From CAYHDV01 sp047619465 (GTDB lineage: Bacteria > Patescibacteriota > Minisyncoccia > Phycocordibacterales > CSBR16-119): 30,450 nucleotides of DNA. Shown in pieces: positions 23,174 to 30,450 of the stretch. The notes under the pieces are model-generated. The model did no database searches. It was not told where the DNA came from and saw nothing but the letters and a program-made list of their open reading frames with translations. Each line of letters starts with the position of its first letter. The stretch's first letter is position 1. The stretch is taken from positions 1 to 30,450 of the forward strand of contig JBLHJW010000007.1 of NCBI GenBank assembly GCA_047619465.1. The letters are read 5' to 3'. A program made the translations under genes and the position numbers.

Positions 23174-23584
23174 TTATTTTTCGGCTTCTTCTATTATATT
23201 AAGACCCCAAGACAGCTCCTGAAGTTTATTGTCGGTTAGTTTGTGAGACACAGAAGCCTTATCTTTACTTTTTACTTCCTCTTTTTCTGCTGCATCTCCT
23301 TTTTTCATAACTTTCCTCCAGAGATATATTTTTGAATCCAAAGTATATCTTATGTAGGCTTCCATAACATAGATAAAAGGTTTTTTGTTTATTTCTACAA
23401 AAGCCAGTGAGAACCCCAAACCTCCAAAAATGATTATAAATGGAATAGCTAAGTATGTAGGAAAAAATACATAGGAAATATAAATCAAGCCAGCCCCACC
23501 AGCAACATACATAAACTGCTTAAAGGTTAAGGGCCCGAAGATTTTATCTTCGATATCAATAAACTGAGGGACTTTAAATCTCAT
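23174..23584 (-). CDS. prgI: PrgI family membrane protein
   Basis: 136 residues. The N-terminus FKVPQFIDIEDKIFGPLTFKQF is the family hallmark. Two close membrane helices follow (YVAGGAGLIYISYVFF and LAIPFIIIFGGLGFSLAFVEI), then the conserved KPFIYVMEAYIRY segment. The C-terminal tail is charged and cytoplasmic. PrgI proteins are VirB3-like partners encoded just before VirB4 in Gram-positive-type secretion systems, as here: the next gene begins two bases after its stop. It is the first gene of the prgI-virB4 unit and has its own -10 box. Confidence 0.93.
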   Translation of the reverse strand: MRFKVPQFIDIEDKIFGPLTFKQFMYVAGGAGLIYISYVFFPTYLAIPFIIIFGGLGFSLAFVEINKKPFIYVMEAYIRYTLDSKIYLWRKVMKKGDAAEKEEVKSKDKASVSHKLTDNKLQELSWGLNIIEEAEK

Positions 23585-23590
23585 ATTTCT

Positions 23591-23596
23591 ATTATA
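23591..23596 (-). promoter_or_regulatory. -10 box of prgI, leaderless
   Basis: Minus-strand TATAAT ends exactly 6 bases (agaaat) before ATG 23584. Confidence 0.75.
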
Positions 23597-23684
23597 GCGT
23601 GTATGCTACGAAAACCAATCAAACAAAGCTTGTTTGTCTGGAAAACCTTTATCTTTGTTAGAATCTTGCAAATTAAAGTTTCTA

Positions 23685-23715
23685 AAAAACACCAAACGGG
23701 AAGCTTGGTGTTTTT
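23685..23715 (-). terminator. intrinsic terminator after the 24208/23720 unit
   Basis: AAAAACACCAA (23685-23695) and TTGGTGTTTTT (23705-23715) form an 11-bp stem with a 9-base loop, with A/T runs at both outer ends. It lies five bases past the 23720 gene and separates it from prgI. Confidence 0.85.
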
Positions 23716-23719
23716 ATAT

Positions 23720-24181
23720 TTAATCTATTGGCTCTCTATAAGGATCAACGCCTTCAGCCCTATTGATTGAGTGGTCTGTCTTCTTTTCTTCTGTTTGCTT
23801 TGTTTGGTTAAGGTTTTGGGTAACGAAGCTCTTTGCCGCGTCTCTCTCTCCAGACCCACCATCTCCATGTATCAACTGGAGAGAGTCTCTAACAGGTAGA
23901 AATATTTCTCTGTTAAGATCGTCTATTAGGTCGTCTGCTGCAGAAGAGTCAATACTCAAACTTTTAGTTAATTGATGTTTAAAGTCTCTTGGGTTTGTTA
24001 TCCCAAGTATAAAGTTGTGAACTTCCATAAGAAGTATCCCAAGGTTATCTATATGAAGACCTCTTTTCTTTCCAATTGTAAAGATAGACTCTTCTATGTG
24101 CTTATCTTGAATTGCCTCTCGAAGATCCTTCGGTAGGGCTTTGTAGTGTTTTTCAATTATATCTGGTGTTATTTCTTCCAT
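23720..24181 (-). CDS. conserved hypothetical protein of the secretion cluster
   Basis: 153 residues, soluble, no signal peptide. A helical N-terminal part (KHYKALPKDLREAIQDKHIEE, then GLHIDNLGILLMEVHNFILG and NPRDFKHQLTKSLSID) leads to the motif DDLNREIFLPVRDSLQLIH and a disordered, polar tail. From memory, proteins with a similar 'aLxxDxxGxLxxE...vNrEIFLPIR' pattern are common near such clusters in Parcubacteria, always unassigned. Co-transcribed with the VirB6-like gene (26 bases apart), it may act at the cytoplasmic face of that membrane protein. Confidence 0.75.
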   Translation of the reverse strand: MEEITPDIIEKHYKALPKDLREAIQDKHIEESIFTIGKKRGLHIDNLGILLMEVHNFILGITNPRDFKHQLTKSLSIDSSAADDLIDDLNREIFLPVRDSLQLIHGDGGSGERDAAKSFVTQNLNQTKQTEEKKTDHSINRAEGVDPYREPID

Positions 24182-24207
24182 AATGATGTTTATTAGTTAC
24201 CCTCTGG

Positions 24208-27200
24208 CTATGCTTCCTTTTCTTCAGGTTCATCCCCTTTAGCTTTTGATTTTTTACCTTTACCTCCGCCTCCAAAGACCTCACTATTATTCTTTAGATC
24301 CTTCTGGTAGCTTCTAAACTGACCAAGCTTTTCCTCTGTTCTCTCAGAAGAACCAAAATCTCTTTTGTACTCCTTATTTACGTCGGCTAGCTCAACCTTT
24401 ATTGACTGATCGTTTGGAGATGCCTTACTCTTTGCTAGTGTTGCTATGTATAACTTCCTTGAGAATTCAGTCTGTTCCTTTTGTAGATCATGTGTTGCCT
24501 TCAGACCGCTAACCATTGATTTGATTGCCTCGTCGTCAGTTGAAGCTTCTGGGTGATTAGACTTTGCTTCAGACAGTAGAGATTGGAGTTCTTCAAGCCT
24601 CACCGCTGCTGGCTCTTCTGTTTTATTGATGTCTCTAAGTATTTCTTTAGAGGCTTGTCTAGATCCTTCGTTTCGTCCGTATGAATCTAGAAGGCTTGGT
24701 ACTGATGCTCCAGCTACTACTGCCGAAGTGGTGGTTCCAGCTACTACTCCTGCACCAACAACAGATCCACCCACAACACCCTCCCCAACAACCTTATCTA
24801 CAAAATCCAACCCAGCTCCAGGTGCCCCAGCGGCAGAAGCCTTGGCCTTGTTTGTTTTTGCAACTTCAGGCTCTGTTTTTGCCTCTTCTTTTGTTGCCAC
24901 ACTTCCTCCCTTAACTTCTTTTTCTTTTCCTGCAACCTTTAGCTTACCGCCCTTTTCGTAGTCAGCTTTGAATTTGGTCATAGCAGCTGATATCTTGTCT
25001 GTATCAGAAACCTTCTCCATGATGGTATTTCCTTGGCTGTCCAATTTGTTTGATCCGTCATTTTTATTTATAGCCGGCTGTTCCTTTTGGTACTCTGGTA
25101 GTTTTTCTAGGTGTTCTTTGTTTGTAGATTCGTCTTTCAAGTATTCTTCATTTCGTTTTCCTTGAAGGTTGTCTCTCAACTTATCTGTTCCACCCTTTAC
25201 GCCACTTGCTACAGTGTTAGAAGCCGCCTTAAAGGCTGAATCTTCACCATCATTGATAACATTTTCTGCAAAGCCTTTTTTGTTTTCAAGACTCTTATCT
25301 TTTGATGTTTTGACTGATCCGTCATCAATCTCTTTGTCTTCTCCTGCAACTTTTATTTTACCTCTGTTGTCACCTCCCTTTTCGTATTCAGTCTTGAACT
25401 TGTCCATCTCCTTGTCAACCGCTTCTTTGTCTACAACTCTTTCTGTTCTCACATTACCTACACCATTTCTCATAACCTCACCGGTGTTAGGGTCTCTCAT
25501 AGGTTGATCTTTTTTGAACTCGTCTTGTTCTTCTACGTGTTGTCTGTGGTCTTTGGCGTCAGTTTTGTACTCAGCAGCTCGCAAGTCTTGTTCTATGGCT
25601 CCAGTGCCATTTAGTTCTAGCATTTTAGCCATTCGCTTGTCTTCAGTGACCTGGTCTTTAACAGTCTGCTCAAATCCACCCTTTCCACGTTTTTTGTCCA
25701 AACCTGCTGTTTGTACAGCTTGGTTGTTGAAGTCTATCTTTGTTCCAAGGGCGCTCCCTAGGCTAGACTGAATACCCTTACCAAGGCCACTTGTCCGAAC
25801 ATCAAAGTCTCTCTTAGATGTTTTGTCTGCTTCACTAAGTCCTCGTCGAGCCATCCAACCAGCAGCTCCTTTGTTTTTAGCTTTGTCTTGTAGCCACTTA
25901 TTTGATGAAAGAGATTTTGCCCCAGCTCCAACAGTTGTTCGTAGAGCTCCTCCAGCAACACCCATTGCCGCTCCTCCGGCAACTCCAGCCACAGCACCAA
26001 ATGCTTTTGTCGCAGCTCCTGCTATCATTCCTCCAATTTCCCCAGACATGTCTTTTGCTGTGCTTGTAGCTATTTTCATAATTCCTATAATTATAAAGAA
26101 ACTTAATGACAGAACAATAATACTTTCAATTCCTTCATATCCATTACCAACAAATCCATCAATAAAATTACTATTAATAAAAGTAATTATCAGATATATG
26201 AAGAAGAGGAACACTGGAGCCAAAAAAGCGTACTTAACCAAGTCAGTCATCCATTTTTTGAAACTAAAACTTTTTACGTAGGTTGCCGCTCCAGGAAGTA
26301 GGTACATTATGAAAGCCAAAGGGGCAAGGATCATAGACAGCCATAATCCTAAAATTCTCCCAAGCATCATAAATCCAACCTGGAAGAACATCCAAGCGGC
26401 TATAAGGTTGACTGCAATAGCAAAAACAACAATCGTTGTAAGTGACGCTCTATTCTGTCTTAGTTCGTCATAGAAGTTTTTCACCTCATTACCATCAATG
26501 AACCTTTGAACCTTTAAGCCGGCCGTTATTCCAGAAGATAGAGCTTTTTGTTCCCCAACATTATCTAACTGCACAGTGTTCTCACTACCAACTTCACTAA
26601 TTCTATTATAAAAAAGATGGGCAAGGATGTTTGATGAGTCAATAACAACCCTAGTAATGAACAAACTGAAGTTTATCATCAGGGCTATTATGATTACATT
26701 TTTGATTGTCTTTTTTACCTCACTGCTTCCAAAAATTGTTTTGAAAGCTGCTACAAGAAGAATAAAGATAAAGAAGATATTTGAAAGGTCTCGAACCATT
26801 GTCCACCCGCTAATAACGAAAGTTGAGTCGCGATATACTTTACTGGAGATAGATAGAGAAATAAACATGTCAAAAAGATTTCCTGCCATTGCCAATATAG
26901 ATATTGAAGCTGGATAGACAATGTTGTACATTAGTTGAATAACACAATTGGTAAAAATTGTAGTCGCGTCACAACCAAGATCTTCAACCACTCTATCTAG
27001 ACCCGTTAATCCTCCTAAGTTTGTGTCCTCGCTTAGCACCTGTTCGTTGCTGGCGAATAATTCTACAGAGGTTTTACTAGAAGAACCTTCAATCTGAGTA
27101 TAGGTGAGGCTCCCACCAGCCCTATCATAAGCTGTCATTTCTATGTCAAAAGTACCACCCTCTGGCAGCCCAGAGATACCTACACCGAAACTTCTTGTTG

Positions 27201-27726
27201 TTTCAGAGCTTCCAGACGGTCCATCTGTAAACAGCATATGGTTGCTCTCTGTTACAACAACAAAACCGCCCGGGCTTTGTTTTGTGAAAGGGTTAAATGC
27301 CACACCACCGGCTGCTGCGGTTTGGGTTGCTTTTATCCTGAAAACTATGTCATGTTGAACAAAAGGAACTTCTTCTGTTCCATCCCCTGTTACCATTCCG
27401 AGTGCGCTGGCGGTTTGGAAAAAGTCTATTTGTGCATCATTGTCCCACCAAACATTTTTTAGCATATCAAGGTTGTGAGCTTCATTGTAATAGAAACCAC
27501 CATCATTGGTTATTGATATGGTCCCGGTCTGTGTAAAGCTTGATATTGATATTCCTGAAGGATCGTTCCAACTTAAAGATCCTATGTCACTTAAATTATT
27601 CCAATTTACTTCACCTGCCGCACTAGCTTTTTGTGGTAGTAAAAAAAACGACCCAAAAAGCATCACACTAGTTATAAGTGTGAAGAAAGCACCTTTTACT
27701 AATTTTTTTTGTAAAAGCCGTATCAC
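24208..27726 (-). CDS. VirB6/TrbL-like polytopic membrane protein with long repeated hydrophilic tail
   Basis: 1172 residues; GTG start. A signal-anchor (residues ~12-37, ending KASAAG) and a beta-rich external domain (40-230) come first. A membrane core follows (~262-555) with helices near 265-295, 310-330, 340-362, 430-480, 500-520 and 530-555. Then a glycine-zipper stretch (GGMIAGAATKAFGAVAGVAGG, ~566-600) and a hydrophilic tail to the end. The tail holds a ~93-residue direct repeat (about 715-806 and 853-946) ending YEKGG...KVAGxxKE...GSV. A second Gly/Val-rich hydrophobic patch is at ~975-1010. Family placement rests on size, topology and position upstream of PrgI/VirB4. VirB6 forms the inner-membrane channel. 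It heads a unit with the 23720 gene. Confidence 0.8.
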   Translation of the reverse strand: MIRLLQKKLVKGAFFTLITSVMLFGSFFLLPQKASAAGEVNWNNLSDIGSLSWNDPSGISISSFTQTGTISITNDGGFYYNEAHNLDMLKNVWWDNDAQIDFFQTASALGMVTGDGTEEVPFVQHDIVFRIKATQTAAAGGVAFNPFTKQSPGGFVVVTESNHMLFTDGPSGSSETTRSFGVGISGLPEGGTFDIEMTAYDRAGGSLTYTQIEGSSSKTSVELFASNEQVLSEDTNLGGLTGLDRVVEDLGCDATTIFTNCVIQLMYNIVYPASISILAMAGNLFDMFISLSISSKVYRDSTFVISGWTMVRDLSNIFFIFILLVAAFKTIFGSSEVKKTIKNVIIIALMINFSLFITRVVIDSSNILAHLFYNRISEVGSENTVQLDNVGEQKALSSGITAGLKVQRFIDGNEVKNFYDELRQNRASLTTIVVFAIAVNLIAAWMFFQVGFMMLGRILGLWLSMILAPLAFIMYLLPGAATYVKSFSFKKWMTDLVKYAFLAPVFLFFIYLIITFINSNFIDGFVGNGYEGIESIIVLSLSFFIIIGIMKIATSTAKDMSGEIGGMIAGAATKAFGAVAGVAGGAAMGVAGGALRTTVGAGAKSLSSNKWLQDKAKNKGAAGWMARRGLSEADKTSKRDFDVRTSGLGKGIQSSLGSALGTKIDFNNQAVQTAGLDKKRGKGGFEQTVKDQVTEDKRMAKMLELNGTGAIEQDLRAAEYKTDAKDHRQHVEEQDEFKKDQPMRDPNTGEVMRNGVGNVRTERVVDKEAVDKEMDKFKTEYEKGGDNRGKIKVAGEDKEIDDGSVKTSKDKSLENKKGFAENVINDGEDSAFKAASNTVASGVKGGTDKLRDNLQGKRNEEYLKDESTNKEHLEKLPEYQKEQPAINKNDGSNKLDSQGNTIMEKVSDTDKISAAMTKFKADYEKGGKLKVAGKEKEVKGGSVATKEEAKTEPEVAKTNKAKASAAGAPGAGLDFVDKVVGEGVVGGSVVGAGVVAGTTTSAVVAGASVPSLLDSYGRNEGSRQASKEILRDINKTEEPAAVRLEELQSLLSEAKSNHPEASTDDEAIKSMVSGLKATHDLQKEQTEFSRKLYIATLAKSKASPNDQSIKVELADVNKEYKRDFGSSERTEEKLGQFRSYQKDLKNNSEVFGGGGKGKKSKAKGDEPEEKEA

Positions 27727-27737
27727 GTTATGTATAA

Positions 27738-27743
27738 AGTATA
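27738..27743 (-). promoter_or_regulatory. possible -10 of the VirB6-like gene
   Basis: Minus-strand TATACT ends 11 bases before the GTG at 27726; TATACA (27736-27731) is a second, closer choice at 4 bases. Either way any leader would be very short. Confidence 0.4.
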
Positions 27744-27807
27744 TCAGTTTTTGACTCCCACCCTACTTGTTTTTTGTGTAAAACAAAGACTGGTTTCGTG
27801 TGGAATA

Positions 27808-27841
27808 AAAATAACCCTCGTCTTATGACGAGGGTTATTTT
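27808..27841. terminator. intrinsic terminator after the 27858-30320 gene
   Basis: Arms 27808-27822 and 27827-27841 are perfectly complementary (15 bp, GC core CCCTCGTC) around the loop TTAT, with A/T runs outside. Confidence 0.92.
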
Positions 27842-27857
27842 ACTCTAAGTTCAAAAT

Positions 27858-30320
27858 CTACTGAATATTGTTTCCTGGGTAACTCCATCCAAGAACTGTT
27901 TCCATCCACATTGTTCCTGGAGAGAAAGGCTGAGGAACAATACCTTGTCCTGCTAGCGTTTGAAGAACTATATAACCTGGTAGCTTTCCTATTAAAAACT
28001 GCAGCATTGCCTGGTTTAGGATAACTCCAAACTCCCCTTGTCCGTAGTCCAAATTTGGTTCATTGGCTAAGAAATTTCCGTTGTCTCCTGGTGGGTTTGG
28101 ACTGTTTTGGTCGTTGTTTGGGTTTCCTGGGTATGATTGTGAGCCGAGAACATCGCCTGTGATTCTTGAAGTGTACCACTGGAATCTTGTCTGCCCGTAA
28201 TAGTCAGAGCTGGTTTTCTCTTCAAGACACTGATCTGCTAGTGAATTTGTGTAGAGTATACCTCCTTTTGCAATTGTTGCAGCAGATCGAAGTTTTTGAA
28301 GCTCTTCTGCGGTTACTGCGTTTGGTGCCACCTCATAGAATGCTTCAACTAGAGCGTCTCCTTGCTCGACCACCACTTCTATAGGCATGTTAGGGGCGTT
28401 AGCTTGTAGTTCAAGTATCTTTGCCCAGAGGTAATTAAGACCAACTAGACTGTCTTTAACTTCCCTTCTCACTGTCTCATTTTTTGCCATAAGATCCATA
28501 TATAGATCTATTTTTCCAATTTCATTGTTTGCTACAGGTGTGATTACTGGCATGTTTCCAACTGTTAACCAGTTATATTTGGCGTCTATACGACCCATGT
28601 ACTCTACTGAAGCAGCTTTAAGCCTTCTGACTGATTTATCTCTATTGTCTTGCATTGTTCCATTTACTACCCCTGACGGGTCTAGAAGACCAGCAATATT
28701 CATAGTTTTCTGTGCATATAGGTCTATTTCAGCTATGTAATGATTGACAGCTTCATTTGCCTTTTTCTTGTACATCGGAGATGGTCCAGGAATACAAACA
28801 TCCAGTTGCTCTAAGGCCTGAACAGCCGTGCTAATCATTGTTGTTTGCTGTATCACCCCATTGAATCCTGGTATTGGATCTACGAAGGCCTCTCCAGTGC
28901 CTTGATCTATTCCAACCTCTCCAGTATCGGGGTCTATAGGAAGATCTGGAATTACACCATCTTGGGATCCAATAAATCTCTCTTGAAGGTAGATTATATA
29001 AGGTAATTGATTGAATATATCGAAGTTCTCGCCTTGCTCTGACCATCCTAGCAAGTCTCCTTGAGCGGTCTCTAGGTCTGCAGCATTGACTCCAATACCT
29101 CCAAAGTATTCTGATTCTCCACCTCCTAGACCTCCAAGAGCACCACCAAGAGCTTCTCCCGGGTTCATTAGTAGGTCTCCAAGGCCAATAGATCCAAGAT
29201 TTACATTGTTCATGCCTTCTTGGGCCCAGCTCTGTGCGTTTTCCAGGCTTGAAACTCCATTTTTAAATACTTGATTTAGTAGTGCTGAGAATACTACGTT
29301 TAGTGACTCATTCAACTCGTCGGCCATGATTGACTGTTCGATAGGAATGTCAATAATTGTTTTCTCTAAGGCGTGAGATATAAGTGTTCCTGGTGTTTCT
29401 GTTACCCATGTTTTACAAACGTGAGACAAGTTTTCTGCTGAGGCAGCCATATCATCATTGTCATATAGCTCATAGGCTGCCCTGCTTTCGTACTGCGCCT
29501 CTGTTACAAGGACACCACCCTCTTCTTCTGGAGGTATATACTCACCGTTTGCTTTAGACTCTACACACCTCTTTAGGTTCAAGAATCCTCCATTTTGCTG
29601 GAGCTCCTTAGAGGCTAGTTGTATTTCACTTTGTAGGTCACTGCGTCCTGCAAGTCGTCTTTCTTTTTCTTGGTCAGCAAGTATTGCAAAACCACCAGGG
29701 TTGTTTCCCATGTGGAATCCTTGAGCTATAAATGCATCCCACCCTCCAACTTTGAAGTCGGCATGAAAGTCGGCAGCGTTACCTGTTGGTATATAGTTGT
29801 TTAAAGTGTACCTTGCTCGTTGTTCAAGTGTGTTACCTATCTCAGATAGTATAATATTTCTAGCGGCATCTCTACCAAAAGGTAAATCTACATTAAACTG
29901 AAGCATGCTTGTTAAACTACTGAGCTGTTGGGTGGCTATAGACTGGAAGTATGCTGCGGGGTTCTGAATAAAGGCTGGGTCTCCTCGGAAACCATTATTA
30001 ATCCAGTTCAACGCCTCTTGGGTCATGCTCTTTAGAAGTTCACCCATAGCATATTTTGCTATAGCATCACCGCAAGCCTCTTTTTTTAGAAGTTTTTTAG
30101 AATTATTATCTGCGGTTGTAACAGCTCGTTGTGCAGCGGTGTCCATTGACGATCCAAAGTCGTCTTTGTTCGCAGATGTTACTTTTACACACTGAATAAG
30201 AAGGCCGCCAATTCCTTGTGCGTTTATTTGTGCATGGCTTATTTTTGGAAAGACAAAAAGAGCAACCAAGAAGGAGGCGATCAACATAAGGTTTAATTTT
30301 TTTGTAAAAACCTTCTTCAT
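27858..30320 (-). CDS. large secreted protein of the secretion cluster, function unknown
   Basis: 820 residues from the chosen ATG (MKKVFTKKLNLMLIASFLVA); signal peptide ending near KISHAQ. Mostly helical with several conserved-looking cysteines (LIQCVKVT, KEACGDA, LKRCVES, HVCKTW, QLDVCIPGP, DQCLEE), a Gly-rich centre (GGALGGLGGGESEYFGG) and a Pro/Asn/Gly-rich stretch before the end. No membrane core and no enzyme motif. It is the first full gene of the cluster, in its own unit between an extended -10 and a terminator. Position and size suggest an extracellular structural part of the same machine. An in-frame GTG at 30338 would start inside the -10 box and is rejected. Confidence 0.8.
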   Translation of the reverse strand: MKKVFTKKLNLMLIASFLVALFVFPKISHAQINAQGIGGLLIQCVKVTSANKDDFGSSMDTAAQRAVTTADNNSKKLLKKEACGDAIAKYAMGELLKSMTQEALNWINNGFRGDPAFIQNPAAYFQSIATQQLSSLTSMLQFNVDLPFGRDAARNIILSEIGNTLEQRARYTLNNYIPTGNAADFHADFKVGGWDAFIAQGFHMGNNPGGFAILADQEKERRLAGRSDLQSEIQLASKELQQNGGFLNLKRCVESKANGEYIPPEEEGGVLVTEAQYESRAAYELYDNDDMAASAENLSHVCKTWVTETPGTLISHALEKTIIDIPIEQSIMADELNESLNVVFSALLNQVFKNGVSSLENAQSWAQEGMNNVNLGSIGLGDLLMNPGEALGGALGGLGGGESEYFGGIGVNAADLETAQGDLLGWSEQGENFDIFNQLPYIIYLQERFIGSQDGVIPDLPIDPDTGEVGIDQGTGEAFVDPIPGFNGVIQQTTMISTAVQALEQLDVCIPGPSPMYKKKANEAVNHYIAEIDLYAQKTMNIAGLLDPSGVVNGTMQDNRDKSVRRLKAASVEYMGRIDAKYNWLTVGNMPVITPVANNEIGKIDLYMDLMAKNETVRREVKDSLVGLNYLWAKILELQANAPNMPIEVVVEQGDALVEAFYEVAPNAVTAEELQKLRSAATIAKGGILYTNSLADQCLEEKTSSDYYGQTRFQWYTSRITGDVLGSQSYPGNPNNDQNSPNPPGDNGNFLANEPNLDYGQGEFGVILNQAMLQFLIGKLPGYIVLQTLAGQGIVPQPFSPGTMWMETVLGWSYPGNNIQ

Positions 30321-30328
30321 GTAAAATA

Positions 30329-30337
30329 AGTATAGCA
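30329..30337 (-). promoter_or_regulatory. extended -10 of the 27858-30320 gene, near-leaderless
   Basis: Minus-strand TGCTATACT; the box (30334-30329) ends 8 bases before ATG 30320. Confidence 0.68.
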
Positions 30338-30338
30338 C

Positions 30339-30450
30339 CTATTGCCTAGCAGTCGTTAAGTCTATATTTCTTAGTGTGTTAAAAACTAGTTCTGAGTATT
30401 TTTCGTGATTTGCAAAACCAGAGAGAGCTCGCAGTGGGTCGTCTGTTATG
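30339..30450 (-). CDS. C-terminal end of an unknown protein, cut by the right edge
   Basis: The minus strand is open from 30449 to a TAG at 30341-30339, encoding 36 residues (ITDDPLRALSGFANHEKYSE, then LVFNTLRNIDLTTARQ). The run is short but of normal amino-acid composition and stops just before the next promoter, as expected for a compact genome. It lies on the same strand as the secretion cluster and no terminator separates them. Too short to identify. Confidence 0.6.
   Translation of the reverse strand, partial: ITDDPLRALSGFANHEKYSELVFNTLRNIDLTTARQ

Noticed and set aside
24626..24961. Plus-strand Pro/Ala/Thr-rich frames opposite the VirB6-like gene
   Set aside because: They are antisense shadows of a low-complexity Gly/Val/Ala stretch; the minus-strand gene is continuous and signal-bearing.
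1..30450. UGA recoded as Gly or Trp (Gracilibacteria/SR1 code)
   Set aside because: TGA ends rnpA and no conserved domain here needs an in-frame TGA to be read through.
15802..30450. Integrated conjugative element or prophage
   Set aside because: No integrase, relaxase, att repeats, phage structural genes or tRNA target were visible; base composition looks like that of the flanking housekeeping genes.

Overview
The window reads as a chromosomal segment of a Candidate Phyla Radiation (Patescibacteria) bacterium, most likely Parcubacteria-like. The evidence is AT-rich, tightly packed genes, a short YebC, very few Shine-Dalgarno sequences, and a large cluster of type IV secretion-like envelope genes on one strand. 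TGA is used as a normal stop (for example rnpA), so there is no sign of the recoded UGA of Gracilibacteria or SR1. This placement is inference; no 16S gene is present.

Left part (1-7850): a collagen-like secreted protein runs off the left edge on the minus strand (start at 1783). A divergent type IV pilus/secretion ATPase (PilB/GspE) follows. A 404-base gap then holds a bidirectional terminator and a structured, apparently minus-strand small RNA with a near-consensus promoter. Next come ruvB-yebC, ruvC, a small acidic protein, and a convergent tyrS.

Centre (7943-15784): a class A penicillin-binding protein, then the replication-origin block. The minus strand carries dnaA, dnaN and a small DciA-like gene, with a cluster of DnaA boxes between dnaA and dnaN. 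The plus strand carries rpmH-rnpA-yidD-yidC-jag. The classical divergent dnaA/rpmH junction is preserved, and a 38-base perfect palindrome closes the block.

Right part (15802-30450): minus-strand genes, mostly for a type IV secretion-like machine. In transcription order (right to left) they are: the end of an unknown gene; a large secreted protein; a 1172-residue VirB6/TrbL-like membrane protein with a repeated tail; a conserved small protein; PrgI; a VirB4-type ATPase split into two genes; a coiled-coil protein; an exported beta-rich protein; a pilin-like protein fused to a probable CHAP/NlpC-type hydrolase; and an anchored peptidoglycan-binding/beta-propeller protein. Together they look like an inner-membrane motor, a channel, a pilin and cell-wall remodelling factors. 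No VirD4, relaxase or mating-pair surface protein is visible, so its cargo is unknown.

The most striking global signal is at the start codons. At least a dozen genes have a TATAAT-like box ending only 6-8 bases before the ATG (exactly 6 in six cases), often preceded by TGn. This predicts leaderless mRNAs for most first genes here, including dnaA, ruvB, ruvC, tyrS, rpmH, rnpA and prgI.
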